From positions 4,821,932 to 4,885,931 of the forward strand of contig CM055742.1 in assembly GCA_029465975.1 (NCBI GenBank): DNA of 64,000 nucleotides. Reading direction: 5' to 3'. The first letter of the stretch is position 1; every line of letters begins with the position of its first letter. The translations under genes and the position numbers were made by a program. This document shows, piece by piece, positions 44,301 to 56,253 of this stretch. The DNA is from Dallia pectoralis. Taxonomy: Eukaryota; Chordata; Actinopteri; Esociformes; Umbridae. Under the pieces are notes generated by a model. That model saw nothing but the letters and a program-made list of their open reading frames with translations. It ran no database searches and was not told the DNA's origin.

Positions 44301-44959
44301 CAACGGTCCAAGAATGAATATTCATTTCCTTTTTTAGTACCGCTGTTGGTTGATTCCCTGAGAGAGAGAATACATGCATCTGTTATTCTGTTGTTTACAC
44401 CAATATTCACTCGGTTCGGAGAGCTTTGCGCAATGCCTTCAGCTGCCTTGCCTGAGAGGGTTGTCCTCTACCTGGCAGTCCCTCTGCTTCCAGAGGAATG
44501 TTGATGGTACAATATTGTTCCAGAGGAGATAAAGCTACGTCTCGTGTTCGCGTTCTTGTACAGGGTACGAATGATGGGTCGTAGGGTCACATGGCTCAGG
44601 CCCGGTGGAGGTGTCAGTCAGAACTCAGGGGGAAGTTTATTGGGCCCATTGTCAGCCACCCGCCGGGCCTTTGAGATAGTTCTGGAATGCGCGGTCCATA
44701 AGGTGTGCAGGCAGACCACACTGTTTGCGTTTCGATACTGACACAATACTCTAGTCAATGGTTATTTTGACAAACATGGACGTATCTTGGATGTGTGCTC
44801 TGGGTCTATGTTGCCGAGTGCACTGTGAAGTGTGGGACTGTGGGCAGACTGGTGTGGGTTCCCGTCCAAATCCCATCCTGTTAAATTTCCTGAGACATGT
44901 CAGGGATTTTAAATATATCAGTCATTGTTTTATTGTGGTTTCCTCCAAAAATAAAAGAG
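41336..44959. other. Non-coding stretch, probably intron
   Basis: Several open frames of 80-170 codons cross this interval on both strands. None shows a domain, a codon pattern or paired splice sites that I trust. A short GT run lies at 43379-43391. Confidence 0.4.
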
Positions 44960-45190
44960 TTACATTTATTTATTTTAATCAGTCAAATTATTTTATATAG
45001 CCCTTTTTACAACAACATTAGTCACAAAGTGCTTTTACAAACTTCCAGCCTGAGACTTGATAGAGCACACATCAACAAGTTGTCACAGTCTAGAAGAAAA
45101 AAAAACTAATGGGTTGAATTTAGGAGGAAACCTAGATAGGAACCATGCTTTGAGGGGTGGCCAGTTTTCTTCTTTTCTTCTGGTTGTGCT
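44960..45190 (+). mobile_element. Dispersed fish repeat, plus orientation
   Basis: Contains tatagccctttttacaaca, gtcacaaagtgctttta, ggaggaaacctagatagg, aaccatgctttgagggg and tggccagttttcttc in the order I know from a repeat abundant in salmonid and pike genomes. It is diverged and lacks the middle part. A reverse-oriented copy lies at 28095-28275. Confidence 0.65.
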
Positions 45191-48100
45191 CGTAAACCTT
45201 TATTGGTTTATATAATTTGTTTGCTGATTTGACTAACCCTTATTTGCTGACTGACACCCACACAGCCATTCCCTGCTGTTCCCTCTGGACCCGCAGTGGG
45301 GTGACTGACATCTACGGCTGCGCTTGATTGGGGGAGATTGTGTGATTTGGCCTAATACATTCCCCCTTGTTGACAGTGGCCGGGTGAGCGTTGGCGGTCG
45401 CAATCAGCCACAGATTTTTTGTTAATTCTGGTCACATCTTTGTTGTCATGGCATTGATGACCGAAGTGTTTATGTGCAGTCTTTTATGAATCCATTTGCC
45501 CCTGTTCACACAAACATATTCCAAATTCCCTTTTTTTTGGCTCATTGGTCGGAAAATGCTAATCGCTGAGCATAAATAGTTGGCGGGGTGGAATTTGTCT
45601 ATTTAATCAAATTGTAAATTCATCCCCGTCCTTGCAGCTTGTCTGTAGACATTTCTCTTGATGTTTCCTTGTCTGCAACTTAATGAATCACCTTCAATTT
45701 CCTCTTCAAGGAGGAATCTGGTTTTTCAACACCCGTAGATTCTTGGAAGGACTCATATTGTATGTCTTTTTCCTTTATAAGAACAGGCTAACAGCGCTTT
45801 GATTTCGGTTAGCTCATTAGCTTACCCCAATAAAATGCCATTAGTCATTCCAGGCAGGTTGAACACATTGTTTGAACGCCGCTTGCCGATGTGACTGATC
45901 TGTGATTGCACAGCCCCTCGGTCTGCAAGCGTGGCCAGCCCTGCATGGCGGTAAAGAGATAACCAGGCTGTTCCTGGCCTGTCACTGCCAGATGTCTGGC
46001 TGTGCGACCCTATTCTCGAGATTGCCGAGGCCTTATCGGGATGAGCTGGCCTCCATCGGTGGCAGATTAAAGCCTGAAACAGGTCCAGGGAAAAGGGCTA
46101 TTCCCGAGCCCAATGCTATTAGCTGTCTCGGCCACACAGTGCCTGGCAAGCTCTGTTGCCTGGGTTACTGTTACTGTTCACAGTTTTTACCATTTGCTTC
46201 AGAGCCTAGGGTTTTTTCCGTGTCAAAAAGTGGCTTTGGCGATGGGCAGAACTGAGCAAGAGTGCCAGTGCGGTGGAGTGTCTAGTTTGGGTAACCCACG
46301 CCGACGCCAACTCCTCGCATTCCAGCTTGCTGGCCTTCTAGGCAGAGTTGCAAAGAAAAAGGCACATCTCAGGCTGGCCCTTAAAGAGAAAAGATTAGGA
46401 TGGGCAAATGAACACAGACACTGGACGGCGGAAGTTTAGAAGAATGTTTTCATGGACAAACAAATCTTTGAGGTGTTCATATCATTACGATATAATCTGG
46501 TGATATAATCTGGATATTTTCCTTTTCAATAAGTTGATAGCCTCTAGCCTTCGTTGGAATTGGCAGTCCTTTTTGGATAACTTTTGACTGTTTATACGGA
46601 CATCTTGGATGGGCCAGCTTCCTCCCAGATCATTTTACCAACCTCATGCTGGCAGCTGTTTTGAGCACAAGTTAAGGGCACAAATTTTACACTTCTTCCC
46701 TATTGGCTGGTGCCGGGCGACTGCTTAAACGTGCACTTGTCCTGTCAACTGATCAAAAACCTCTGAGTATCTTAAGCAGGTGTGTTTGTGGCATGTTTGA
46801 GTCTTGAGAGTCGGGGATGATATGGACAGAGACTGCAACAAGTAGTAGACAGGTAGGTACCCTTCCGTGCAGTATGTCACCTTCATGCATTTCCGCAGTT
46901 CTTCCTCGCTGCTCGGACAGCAGATCCTCACAATGAAGGCCAGTGTGTTTTCTCTTTTCCCAGCCCTTGAAAGCAGGTGAAAGAGCCCCTCTGTTTCGGT
47001 CAGTGACTGGGTACCCACTGATGGGGGGTGGGGCTGGTGGTAATGCCCTCCTGAGTATCCCACTAGGATACCCAGTTGACACAGGAGTCACAGAAGATGT
47101 AAGAAAGACTCTTTGAGAGAGACGGCACATGGATAGATTGCGCAGACAGACATCTATTTGTGTTCACAGTTTGACTTGTAGGTTTACAACCAGGCCGGTC
47201 CTGAAGCTTGATTTGGCTCTGCTCCGGCAGTGTAAAAAACCTCATTGTTGACCGGCCCCTGTCTTCACAGAATCTGAGCGAACGATGTACCAGACATTTG
47301 GGTTCGGGGCCTGTCTCGTCTTCGCCTCACTCCATGGCACTTGTGCCCCGCCGCTGAGAAAGCAGACGCCTTAATGAGGTGGCTTTCAAATGCCACCTGA
47401 AGCTGTTCTCACTCCACAGCTGGGTTGTTAATGTTCACGGGAAGTGCGTCGTACTCGCAGCAAACAGGCCATGTCTGGTTCCGTCGGGCCTTTGAGGAGC
47501 TCTGTGACTCTTCGCGACACCTGAACGGATTTGATTCGGCGTTCTTTTGGCGTTCAGCAGCCCTACAGCATCTGGCGCTTGCACTCTCCGCATTTTCCAG
47601 TAACAGTCAGAAGGTGTTGTTTCCTGTCCGTTCTGAGCTTTAACAGGCTATGCCTGGGTACCCGAGCACTTAGGAGCTGAGCGAAGTCTAAAATGACACG
47701 GCATCGGAACGTCCTGTCCAAACACGGACGATGGATGATATTGTGTTTTTTTCGATCCGTGGCTGTGGCCCATGTGAGTCTTATTTATACACGTTCGAAT
47801 GGCCCTACAAGAACATGGAACGGAGATCTTTCGACTGAAGATAGAGACATGGGCCTGGCGAAACAGGGGCGTGTGAATAGACTCTATGTAGATAGAGACA
47901 TGTGCCTGGTGAAACATGGGCGTGTGTGAATAGACCCCATTGTCTGTGCTGTTCTTAGTGAGGATGAAAAGCGATACTCCTCGCAAAAAATGTCCCGTTG
48001 TCTGGTGCTATTCAAGTGCATATGGGCATCATAGATACAAGCCCCTTCAGATGACATGGCTGTCTTTGATGAGGGTTCCTCTGTCTGTAGTTGGTTGTCA

Positions 48101-51100
48101 CCTCTTTGTGTTACCATCTGTTATTGAGAAGAGATGCCCTCCGCAGATTGAGTTTTCCTTACTCCTGAAAGGTTCTAAGTGATCCTTCACCTGACTAAGT
48201 TTCCCTCAGGAGGCATCGGTTGAACCTGAGGGCCCTTCTGGACGGAGTTATTCTTTGACAAGACAATTTCCTCTGCTCGTCTGTCATTGTGAATATGCCC
48301 AACCTAGTAGGCTGCGAACGGAAAATGAAAACGAGCCCTGAGAGAACAGTCACAAACCTGTCTTGAATCGGATAGCAGCAAGGCGTGTTGTGCGGGAATG
48401 TCTTTGGTGTGGACGCTCCTCTTCCCCTCCGCCTCCTCCACTTCTTCTATTTATTACTTTTCACGCTGCTCCTCGTGGTAACCGGAGCTTTCGGCAGCCC
48501 ATCCCGGTGACACGTGATCCGTGTTCGGCCGCGGAGACCTCCGGGGCCGTGGCCCTTCGCAACCGCAGCCAGAGAGTTCGTTCATCGGGTTTCACCTGGG
48601 GCCTCGTGTGGAAAGCCACAGAATAAGGAGGTAGAGACAATTTGCTCGCATTCCAGCTGTGATTTATTCTGCCGGTCTCGCCCATTTCCTCCTCGCCTTC
48701 CACTTACTGCCTGTTGTCTTCAGCCAGACGACCTCTGTTAGCCCTGCAAGGAGGCTCTTGTCTACCGAAGAACTGGTTCCCAAATCTCAATCCCCACAAC
48801 CAAGCTCCTGTTTTTCCTTCTCTATTGAAATAACAGAAAATCGGCTGAGCAATAAACCAGTCTTGCTGTGCATTGTCTTAAATCTCTATCAAGAGGTTAG
48901 CACCTGCTTTTGCCACGTAATTTTTTTTTTTCTTGATGCCTGAATCAGGGCCAGGTGATGAGAATGCAACGACACGCCCTCATTTGGTAGTCCCAACGCT
49001 GTCCTAAGCTTATCTCCACAGATTGTCTGAACTGACTCTGATAAATACAGTTGATGATAACTGACACGCTACGTTTTAAACTGTAATGCGTGGATGTTAC
49101 CCACGTTTGACCAGGTGAGTTGAAAGTGCACATTTTCATTTGCGACAATGACTTGGCGAGCGTTTTTGTTTACAACCACCACCAGGGTTACTCTAGTTCC
49201 TTGCTCTTTGTCCAGGGAGAGTATCCTTATTTTATATTGGGCATTAGACCTTTTTTATTATTGCTAAATCAGCTTTGTTGACTGCTAAAATGTTTATTAT
49301 GCCAGTTCGTGTCGTCATATCAACGCACACCCAAGCCATAGGAAACAATCCAGCAGTTAATAATTTCGGGAATCTGATTAGCCACGCCTTTCATGAGGTA
49401 ACAAAAAGTCTGTGTTAACCAATTGTTAAAAAAACAAGCCCAAGAACTAAGAACAACTGGTCTAAGAAGTGTTTGCCAAAATGACGCTTGTATTTAGTAA
49501 TCATTTCCTAATGGGTTTTTTGTGTGGACGCTCATCTGAGATTACAGGCAAGTTTGAGGAACAATCAAAGCGTCCTTCTCCCCGCTGATCTGTTTGACGT
49601 CGGTCTAATTGGGATAATTATGGCTGTGGTGTCATGTTTTTTTATTAGCCATTTTCACCTGGCTAGAACGTACTTACTTCTACACCGTTATAACAGCTCC
49701 GCAAAAGACCGTCTGGCTGAACCCTGTCCGTTATCCTTCTGTCTCTAAGCAATCTATACACCCCCAGTACACCGAGGGGGTCAGCAAAGATTGAGGGCAC
49801 CCCTCCCACCCTGAAAACTGACTATTCAGTACTTTCCCTTCAAAAAGATGGCTGAGGTCTATCAACTCTCAGCAGTAAGGCCTCAGACACGCCCCCCGGA
49901 ACCAAGGTGTCTATTGCCTACTCCCCACATCTACTCTCATTAAACTAGACACCATACTTATTCACATGCATCATATTCTAGTAGTTTATCCTTTTTTTTT
50001 TATTATTAATTCATTAAGTGTGTATTAAATGTTGCAGTAATGGGCAAGGAAAAAAGTCACTTGGCCAATAAAGGTCTTTCTGATTCGGTACAGCGTAGCC
50101 TATATAACTGAGAAACAACATGGATAAGGTTATGAGTCAGGTTTATGGCGATTTGATTTAGGCTCGATGCCGTTTTGAACAAATATGCCAATTCCTCCAT
50201 TTGGATTTCCCCCCCGTTGTGTTGTTTACCTGTATTTCCAGAAGTAACAAGGAAGTGAATGCTGTCACATTGCTTTGTTATGTAGTGTAATAGATCTAAG
50301 TCTGTTCGTGCATTTCTCCACCCTACTGCTTACCGGCCAGGGTTCAAGCGAACGTTTGAACAACGCCCCGGTATCCCAGACCGGCTTGATCTTCAGGAGC
50401 GCGCAGTCTTTCATGCTGTGGCCTTTGCCTCAGTGCTGCTCTCCGATCAGTTTGATCAGACCATACAGAGGCTAGTCTACAGCCTGCAGAACACACAGTC
50501 TGTCACCCAGTGGCTCAGTCAGGACGAGCGTACACATTTGGTGCACACCACATTCTGCTCCGAATCGGGTCCAGGAGTTGCTGCCAAACTCCATTATCTT
50601 GTTCGGTTTTCAGATTATGGCTGTCTTTTTTAACCCTTTACTTACTTTTTGTTGAATATGATGCAGGGGGCAAAGAGTTCAACTTGCGTTTCTGCATGTG
50701 TCACAGGGGCGTGTCTGCACGTGTTTCGATTGGGTTGAGCCTGCATGAAACCGGACACATATTAAATAGCTGGCTAATTAGACTCTCCTTTCTCCTCCGT
50801 TGACTTCTCTGTGGAGGCCTAATGCCCAATTAAGCTTTCCCCTTTTTAGGCTGTCAACCCCCCCTCTCTTTCTTCACATGATCCTGTCTGTCTTCAGCCT
50901 TCTACTGTGTGGCCATTTTATCCCCCACTCTCAGGTTTGAGCTCGGTAAACAGCACCTTGTGATTGGCTTTTACCCTTCTCTGTTATGACACGTGTTGAT
51001 CCTCCAGGTTCTGGCCACTGGGAGGTTCACTATGAGTCGTCTGGTTTTGAAACAGAAGGTGAATAATATCGAGGATTTAATTCCGACACTGATTACTGTG

Positions 51101-51465
51101 AGGGAGGTAACGGTGGCCAGGGAGGAAACCAAGGGGGGAGAGGGATGGACCCGAGGGGGGGTGGGGGTGTAGCGCTTCACAGAGAGGTAGTGCGATAAAC
51201 AGAGAAGATGAACGACATTTGGTGAGAGAGTAGGACTGGGAGATCCACCCACCCGGCCCTTCTCATTGTTCTGGGGGGATAGAAGCAGGAAAGACAACTT
51301 TCACACTTCCTCGAGAGGCGCCAGGGGAGTTGTTTCGGACTGACTATGGAGAAACGGTGGGTTTATTAACTTTGAAGCATGACTGAGCTCAGCCTGAACT
51401 GTGGAGAGAGCGGGCAGAGGGAGGGAAGATCAGATGATTTCTAATGAGGAATGGTGTTGTAATTC
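45191..51465. other. Non-coding stretch, probably intron
   Basis: Long unique-looking sequence. Open frames such as 45902-46255 and 50286-50633 are within the length range expected by chance and have no splice or domain support. Confidence 0.4.
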
Positions 51466-51870
51466 TGTGTGTGTGTGTGTGTGTGTCTCACTGTGAGGTC
51501 TGCCGCTTGGACATAGAAGCAAGCTGTTTTACACGCACACAGCTGTTAGAGATTTCACAAATCCATATGACGGTGTGTGCGCACGTGCGTGTGTTGTGCG
51601 TGTGTTGTGCGTGTGTGTTTTGTGCATGTGTGTGTCTTTTGTGCATGTGTGAGTGTTTTGTGTGTGTGTCTTTTGTGCATGTGTGAGTGTTTTGTGTGTG
51701 TGTCTTTTGTGCATGTGTGAGTGTTTTGTGTGTGTGTCTTTTGTGCATGTGTGAGTGTTTTGTGTGTGTGTCTTTTGTGCGCGTGTGTTTTGTGCGCGTG
51801 TGTGTTTTGTGCGCGTGTGTGTTTTGTGCGTGTGTGTGTTTTGTGCGTGTGTGTGTGTGTGTGTGTGTGC
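51466..51870 (+). repeat. TG-rich minisatellite with 34-bp units
   Basis: A GT microsatellite (51466-51487) is followed, from about 51600, by 34-bp units containing gtcttttgtgcatgtgtgag. These pass into shorter ttttgtgcgcgtgtgtg units and a GT tail. His/Thr-rich minus-strand frames are by-products. Confidence 0.9.
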
Positions 51871-52159
51871 GGGCACTTCATCCTCCTTGCAGCCGACAGT
51901 GAAACCAGCCTAGACCCTGAATAATTTATCACAGGCACGCTTTTGTGAATTAAAGGTAAGGCGATAGCGTCCGTAGCCTCGCACATACTCTCCTGCTCTG
52001 CTCACATGTGAATATTTAAGGGAGATATTTTTAAGGGATGGCACTGAGTGCCCAGTCTCCTTCCAGGCTGCGTTTCTCCCCCCAGCTTGTACAACTGCCT
52101 GTCCTGCTGCTTGCTCGCAGTGGTTTGAGGTGTTTTATAAAGTCAAGTCGTATCCACAT

Positions 52160-52477
52160 GGGTTGGTAAAGGACAGGAGGTTGTATCTGGGGTGGGGTTG
52201 TTAAAGGACAGGAGGTTGTATCTGGTGGGGTTGTTAAAGGACAGGAGGTTGTATCTGGTGGGGTTGTTAAAGGACAGGAGGTTGTATCTGGTGGGGTTGT
52301 TAAAGGACAGGAGGTTGTATCTGGTGGGGTTGTTAAAGGACAGGAGGTTGTATCTGGTGGGGTTGTTAAAGGACAGGACGTCGTATCTGGTGGGGTTGTT
52401 AAAGGACAGGAGGTTGTATCTGGTGGGGTTGTTAAAGGACAGGAGGTCGTATCTGGATTGGGTGTTTAAGGACAGGA
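52160..52477 (+). repeat. 33-bp minisatellite, about nine copies
   Basis: The unit begins gttgttaaaggacaggagg and ends ttgtatctggtgg. Since 33 is a multiple of three, one frame is open (GLLKDRRLYLV repeated). Copies are nearly identical. There is no start context or homology to suggest translation. Confidence 0.95.
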
Positions 52478-53045
52478 ATTCAGAAAGAGCCTGGCCTTCC
52501 TGACTAGTCTCCAGGTGTCGATGCGACGCCAGCTAGACGTCACAGCGGGCTAAAGACGAGGCGTCTCGAGTCCGTACAGGTGAGGTGAAAGAGAAACACA
52601 CATTTTAACCGCTAATGTGTTGGCTTGGCCGGCCATCCCGTCTTTGGTCAGTTGTTCGTCACGCGGGCTTGTAGAACGTTTCTGTTCCCGATGGCGATTA
52701 CAGGTAACCAGACTTCCACGTGGTGCGAAGCATCTCATCACGCGCCCCGCGTCTCCGGATCTTTCTGTGGTCGTCTATCATGTGTTCAACGGCCCCATGC
52801 TGGGACCGCGGACCCCGGGGTTGTGTTTTGTTGCAGTTTTGCGGTTTATTACGGTAGGCCTTCTAATATGTCAAACATAGGAGGGATCAGGGGGGGGTAA
52901 CTAAGCCATAACACTAGGGATGCACCGAAATGAAAATTCTTGGCCGAAACCGAAAACCGAAAAAGAGGAAACCAAGACCGAAAACCGAAAACCGAAACAC
53001 CGAAATAAATTATGCCAATTATTAGTACCATTGCATTTATGGATA

Positions 53046-53626
53046 TGAGCCACCAAGGGCGTAGGTTTGGTCTCAGCTTCGGTGGGGACATCTCTCCCCC
53101 CCCATCCGGCAAGTGAACTTTTACTGAGAATAATGTGATTATTTTTGCGTTTAGTTGAGACAATAGCCTGTTGCTTTTAGATGGTAATGCTGTTTGTCAG
53201 ATTCAATATATTGTAGCGACCCTGGTGGTGCCACTACTCCGCCCCTACTAATGGGATATCCCAAATAGGCCACATTACATAAGCAAAATATACACAGGAA
53301 ACATTTCCACTGTTTATTGTGACTGCAAGATTCTAACATATGGGGTATGTATTAACAGAACGCACTGGTAACTTTAACGTTGTCTTCAGTCACTCTCCTG
53401 TGTACTTATAGCGTGTCAGATAACTCCCCTCCCCTAGGTGTTTTAGCCAATCAAATTACGGCGTTTCTAGTACGGTACCGGCTCTGCGGTCGGAATTGAC
53501 CCAAATCGCTTCACAAACTCATAACGGAGTTCGCTAAAATATTAGTGGGGACAATTTAGTCATGTTAAAATGTTGTTGGGGACATGTCCCCAGCGTCCCC
53601 CTTAAACCTACGCCCATGTGAGGCAC
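53046..53626. mobile_element. Second DNA transposon nested in the hAT element
   Basis: Terminal inverted repeats gggcgtaggttt (53057) and aaacctacgccc (to 53615) bound a piece of about 560 bp. Extending the ends to caagggcg / cgcccatg gives flanks tgagccac (53046-53053) and tgaggcac (53619-53626). That is an 8-bp duplication with one mismatch, again hAT-like. A string of this type, gggcgtaggtttggtctcag, is familiar from fish genomes. No coding remnant was found. Confidence 0.8.
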
Positions 53627-54000
53627 TTTCTTGCAGGATTTCACTGAACATATCAGACAACGAGGGTGCATGCCCCTCATCTAGTGCAGAGAGACGAGTC
53701 TTTTTCTGCGCTCTGATCTCCGTGCGCTGCTGCTGCGCTGCTGCTCCGCTCCGTGCGCTGCTGCCTCCGTGCCCTACTGCTCCGTGCGCTGCTGCTGCTC
53801 GTGCCCTACTGCTCCGTGCGCTGCTGCTCCGTGCCCTACTGCTCCGTGCGCTCGGTGCGCTATTGCTCCGTCTCCACGCGGGTTCTCCGCATCCATCGCC
53901 GCCTGGATCATTTCTCGTGCGCGCTGCTTTATTTCTGCATCCAAGTAATGGTCTTTATAACGCGGATCAAGTACAGTCGCGATGAAGTGCAGAGGATCCG
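53627..54000 (-). pseudogene. Remnant of a hAT (ZBED-like) transposase
   Basis: On the minus strand the frame reads LHFIATVLDPRYKDHYLD then EIKQRAREMIQ (about 53873-53995). This matches the L-D-P-R-Y-K motif region typical of hAT transposases. After a low-complexity gctgctccgtgcg stretch (53723-53870) the minus strand continues with SLSDMFSEILQES. The upstream BED finger and catalytic core and the downstream dimerisation domain are missing, so it is non-functional. Confidence 0.8.
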
Positions 54001-54136
54001 AATAGATCACAACATATTTCGGCCGTATTGTTTCGGTGATAAAAGTATTTCGGCCGAAAACCGAAAATGGCCTTTTGGGCCCTTTTCGGCCGAACATTTT
54101 CGGTGGCCGAATATTCGGTGCATCCCTACATAACAC

Positions 54137-54430
54137 CCCCCTCACCATCCGTCTACAGACTGTACTTAAGTTCGTTTTCATGGGGTAGAAACAGAGAAGC
54201 ACTAACGGCTACGCAGCCAGACGGTTGCAGCCGGATTGAGGGCGTATACTAATTGGGTTATATCCTCTGGGGCTCCTGTGTCCCCTTCAGGAGTTACTGT
54301 CCCTTTCATCTTCTCCTAAAGGTGCGGGGGAGGCACTGGACAGTTTCCTTCCTGAACATGATTAGACTCTCGTCTGCTCGTTAGAACTGTCCTCCCTCTT
54401 CATTCACTCGGTGGTACTTCAGGGGGGCAC
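54137..54430. other. Non-coding, nothing recognised
   Basis: Short unique-looking stretch between the hAT element and a microsatellite. Confidence 0.4.
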
Positions 54431-54562
54431 AGTGTGTGTGTGTGTGTGTGTGTGTCTCTGTGTGTGAGGTGTGTGTGTGTGTGTGTGTGTGTGTCTCTCT
54501 GTGTGTGAGGAGTGTGTGTGTGTGTGTGTCTCTCTGTGTGTGAGGAGTGTGTGTGTGTGTGT
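54431..54562 (+). repeat. Compound GT microsatellite
   Basis: (GT)n followed by tctctgtgtgtgagg, the pair repeated three times. Confidence 0.95.
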
Positions 54563-54811
54563 CATTTCTTTTAAAGGAATGTCTCCTAGATTCTAGGCAT
54601 AATGGGGATCGTTTGGTGTCATTTCCTGGTCGGGTTCGAGCGTTTTGTTGGAAGTTGGACTGGAAGTCGGATGCACTTTTTGCTTTGTCATATCCTGTCG
54701 GGCAGGTGAAAGCGCGGCACTTTCCTTAACAACAGAGGAGCGGAAGGGACGAGGCCCGGGCCCAGAAACACTGTCACTCATCCTTTGTGTCACTGCCTAA
54801 TCAGTCCCCCA

Positions 54812-54812
<1 letters not shown>

Positions 54813-54859
<47 letters not shown>
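54813..54859 (+). repeat. (CA)n microsatellite
   Basis: About 22 uninterrupted CA units, 250 bp after a GT array. The two are complementary and could pair as an imperfect inverted repeat. Confidence 0.95.
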
Positions 54860-54862
<3 letters not shown>

Positions 54863-56120
54863 TCCTATGTAAATAATTGAAAGGCCGTTTCCTTTGGCCT
54901 GCCCAGCAGCTGATGGAAGGGAACGGGGCAGAGAGCAGCTGATAACAGACGACAGTAGAGAACGGTAGTAATACCCACTGATGCGTGCAAATCGCATATC
55001 TTAAAAGGCGCCCTGTCACCTATATATATATATATCGTGCACTGGATTTGACCCCTGGTCCAGGGGGGTTTGGAGGGAAATTGTGCACTTACGTAAAAAG
55101 CAACGTGCGAACTTCTACGGCTTCAATCGATTGCTAACGGCCTGCAGCCGATGCACACTGTCTCAGTGAGCCCAGGGGGGTTTTAAAAGACCCGGCCCAG
55201 TCGACTCCCATTTGGACCAAATAATAGAGAGAAAAGGCGTTCACAGTCACACGCCTTGAACCGGACCATTCATGCCTGGTTTGCTCCGGACGAAAACAGG
55301 AAACCCCCGGGGCATTGACTCTGGTCTATACCCACTCTGCTATGTTCTGTTGTTGGGGCAGCAGGAAGTCGTGATGGGCCCATCCTGTCCACCAGGAGAA
55401 CATTGTTGTTGTTCGGGAGGTTGTGGACTTGGCTTATGTGTTGGAGGGCCACCTGTGTCTCTCGTTGTGTGTTTGTGTGTGTGGGTTATTTGCTCTATGC
55501 AATTGCTTTTGCTGAGCATTTTGTAGAGAACGCTGTGCTGTCAGTCAGCGGACTATATTTGTCGCTGTTTCGCGGCAAAACATTGCTGGAATATCCACCG
55601 GTGTGTTTGGCTATTATTGGCTGTATCTCAAACTGTCACTCTGTAGAAGACATTATACCTCCTCCTCCCACTAGAGGGCACCCTAGTCAGAGAAACACGC
55701 CACTGTGAGTCAGCTTGGAAGCAGGGGAGAGTTATGCACACTAATCTAATCTGTTGTCTTTTTCAGGGTTTTTAATCTGTTGTGTTTTAATGTCATCCCC
55801 CACATCACTGTAGTCGTTACTGTATCTTGTGTACTCCAGTGTTTGATTTTTTTGTTTGTAAATGTAGACATTCTGGCACATGTTTGAGATTTTTGGGCGG
55901 GTGGGGGTGGTGGGTGTTGATGGGTCAAGGGTTGGGTCATGATTATGTGGACAGGTGTCTGGTGTTCTTCATGAGCCTGCCCCGCCTGCTTTCGGCTGCA
56001 GTCGCACCGCTTTCACCCTTTTTTACCTAGACAATCTCCGCACCGGCGGCAGAACCTCTTCATGGGATATTGCCGTCGTCAAACATCCTCAGGCTATTGC
56101 TGCCACTGAAATGCCTCGGG
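54860..56120. other. Non-coding stretch with a CTCF-like motif
   Basis: No exon could be supported. It contains a short TA run (55020-55035) and a CTCF-like motif at 55664-55682. Confidence 0.4.
55664..55682 (+). promoter_or_regulatory. Candidate CTCF site
   Basis: Reads tcctcccactagagggcac. The core CCACTAGAGGGCAC fits the CTCF consensus very well. Confidence 0.5.
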
Positions 56121-56253
56121 TGCTTTCTGGGTTGCAGTTCATCTGGGATACTGGGATGTGTGCTTCCTGGGTTGCAGTTGATGGGGTATTCTGGGATGTG
56201 TGCTTCCTGGGTTGCAGTTGATGGGGGATTGTAGGACGTGTGCTTCCTGGTTG
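56121..56253 (+). repeat. 40-bp tandem repeat, 3.3 copies
   Basis: The unit begins tgcttcctgggttgcagttg and ends ctgggatgtg. The third copy has drifted slightly. Confidence 0.9.

Larger units (their letters stand above)
52907..54136. mobile_element. hAT-superfamily element with perfect 8-bp target duplication
   Basis: The element spans 52915-54128 with 15-bp identical terminal inverted repeats (tagggatgcaccgaa). It is flanked on both sides by cataacac (52907-52914 and 54129-54136), the 8-bp duplication typical of hAT. Subterminal ccgaaaaccgaaa repeats line both ends. It encloses a minus-strand transposase remnant and a second inserted element. It is internally deleted and cannot be autonomous. 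Confidence 0.92.

Noticed and set aside
50286..50633. A 115-codon open frame (QFDQTIQRLVYSLQNTQSVT segment)
   Set aside because: The residue mix looks protein-like, but a stop-free run of this length is expected by chance in 64 kb. No splice sites or known domain could be paired with it.
51488..51986. His/Thr/Lys-rich minus-strand frames
   Set aside because: They come from the TG-rich 34-bp repeat; the period is not a multiple of three and all frames look alike.
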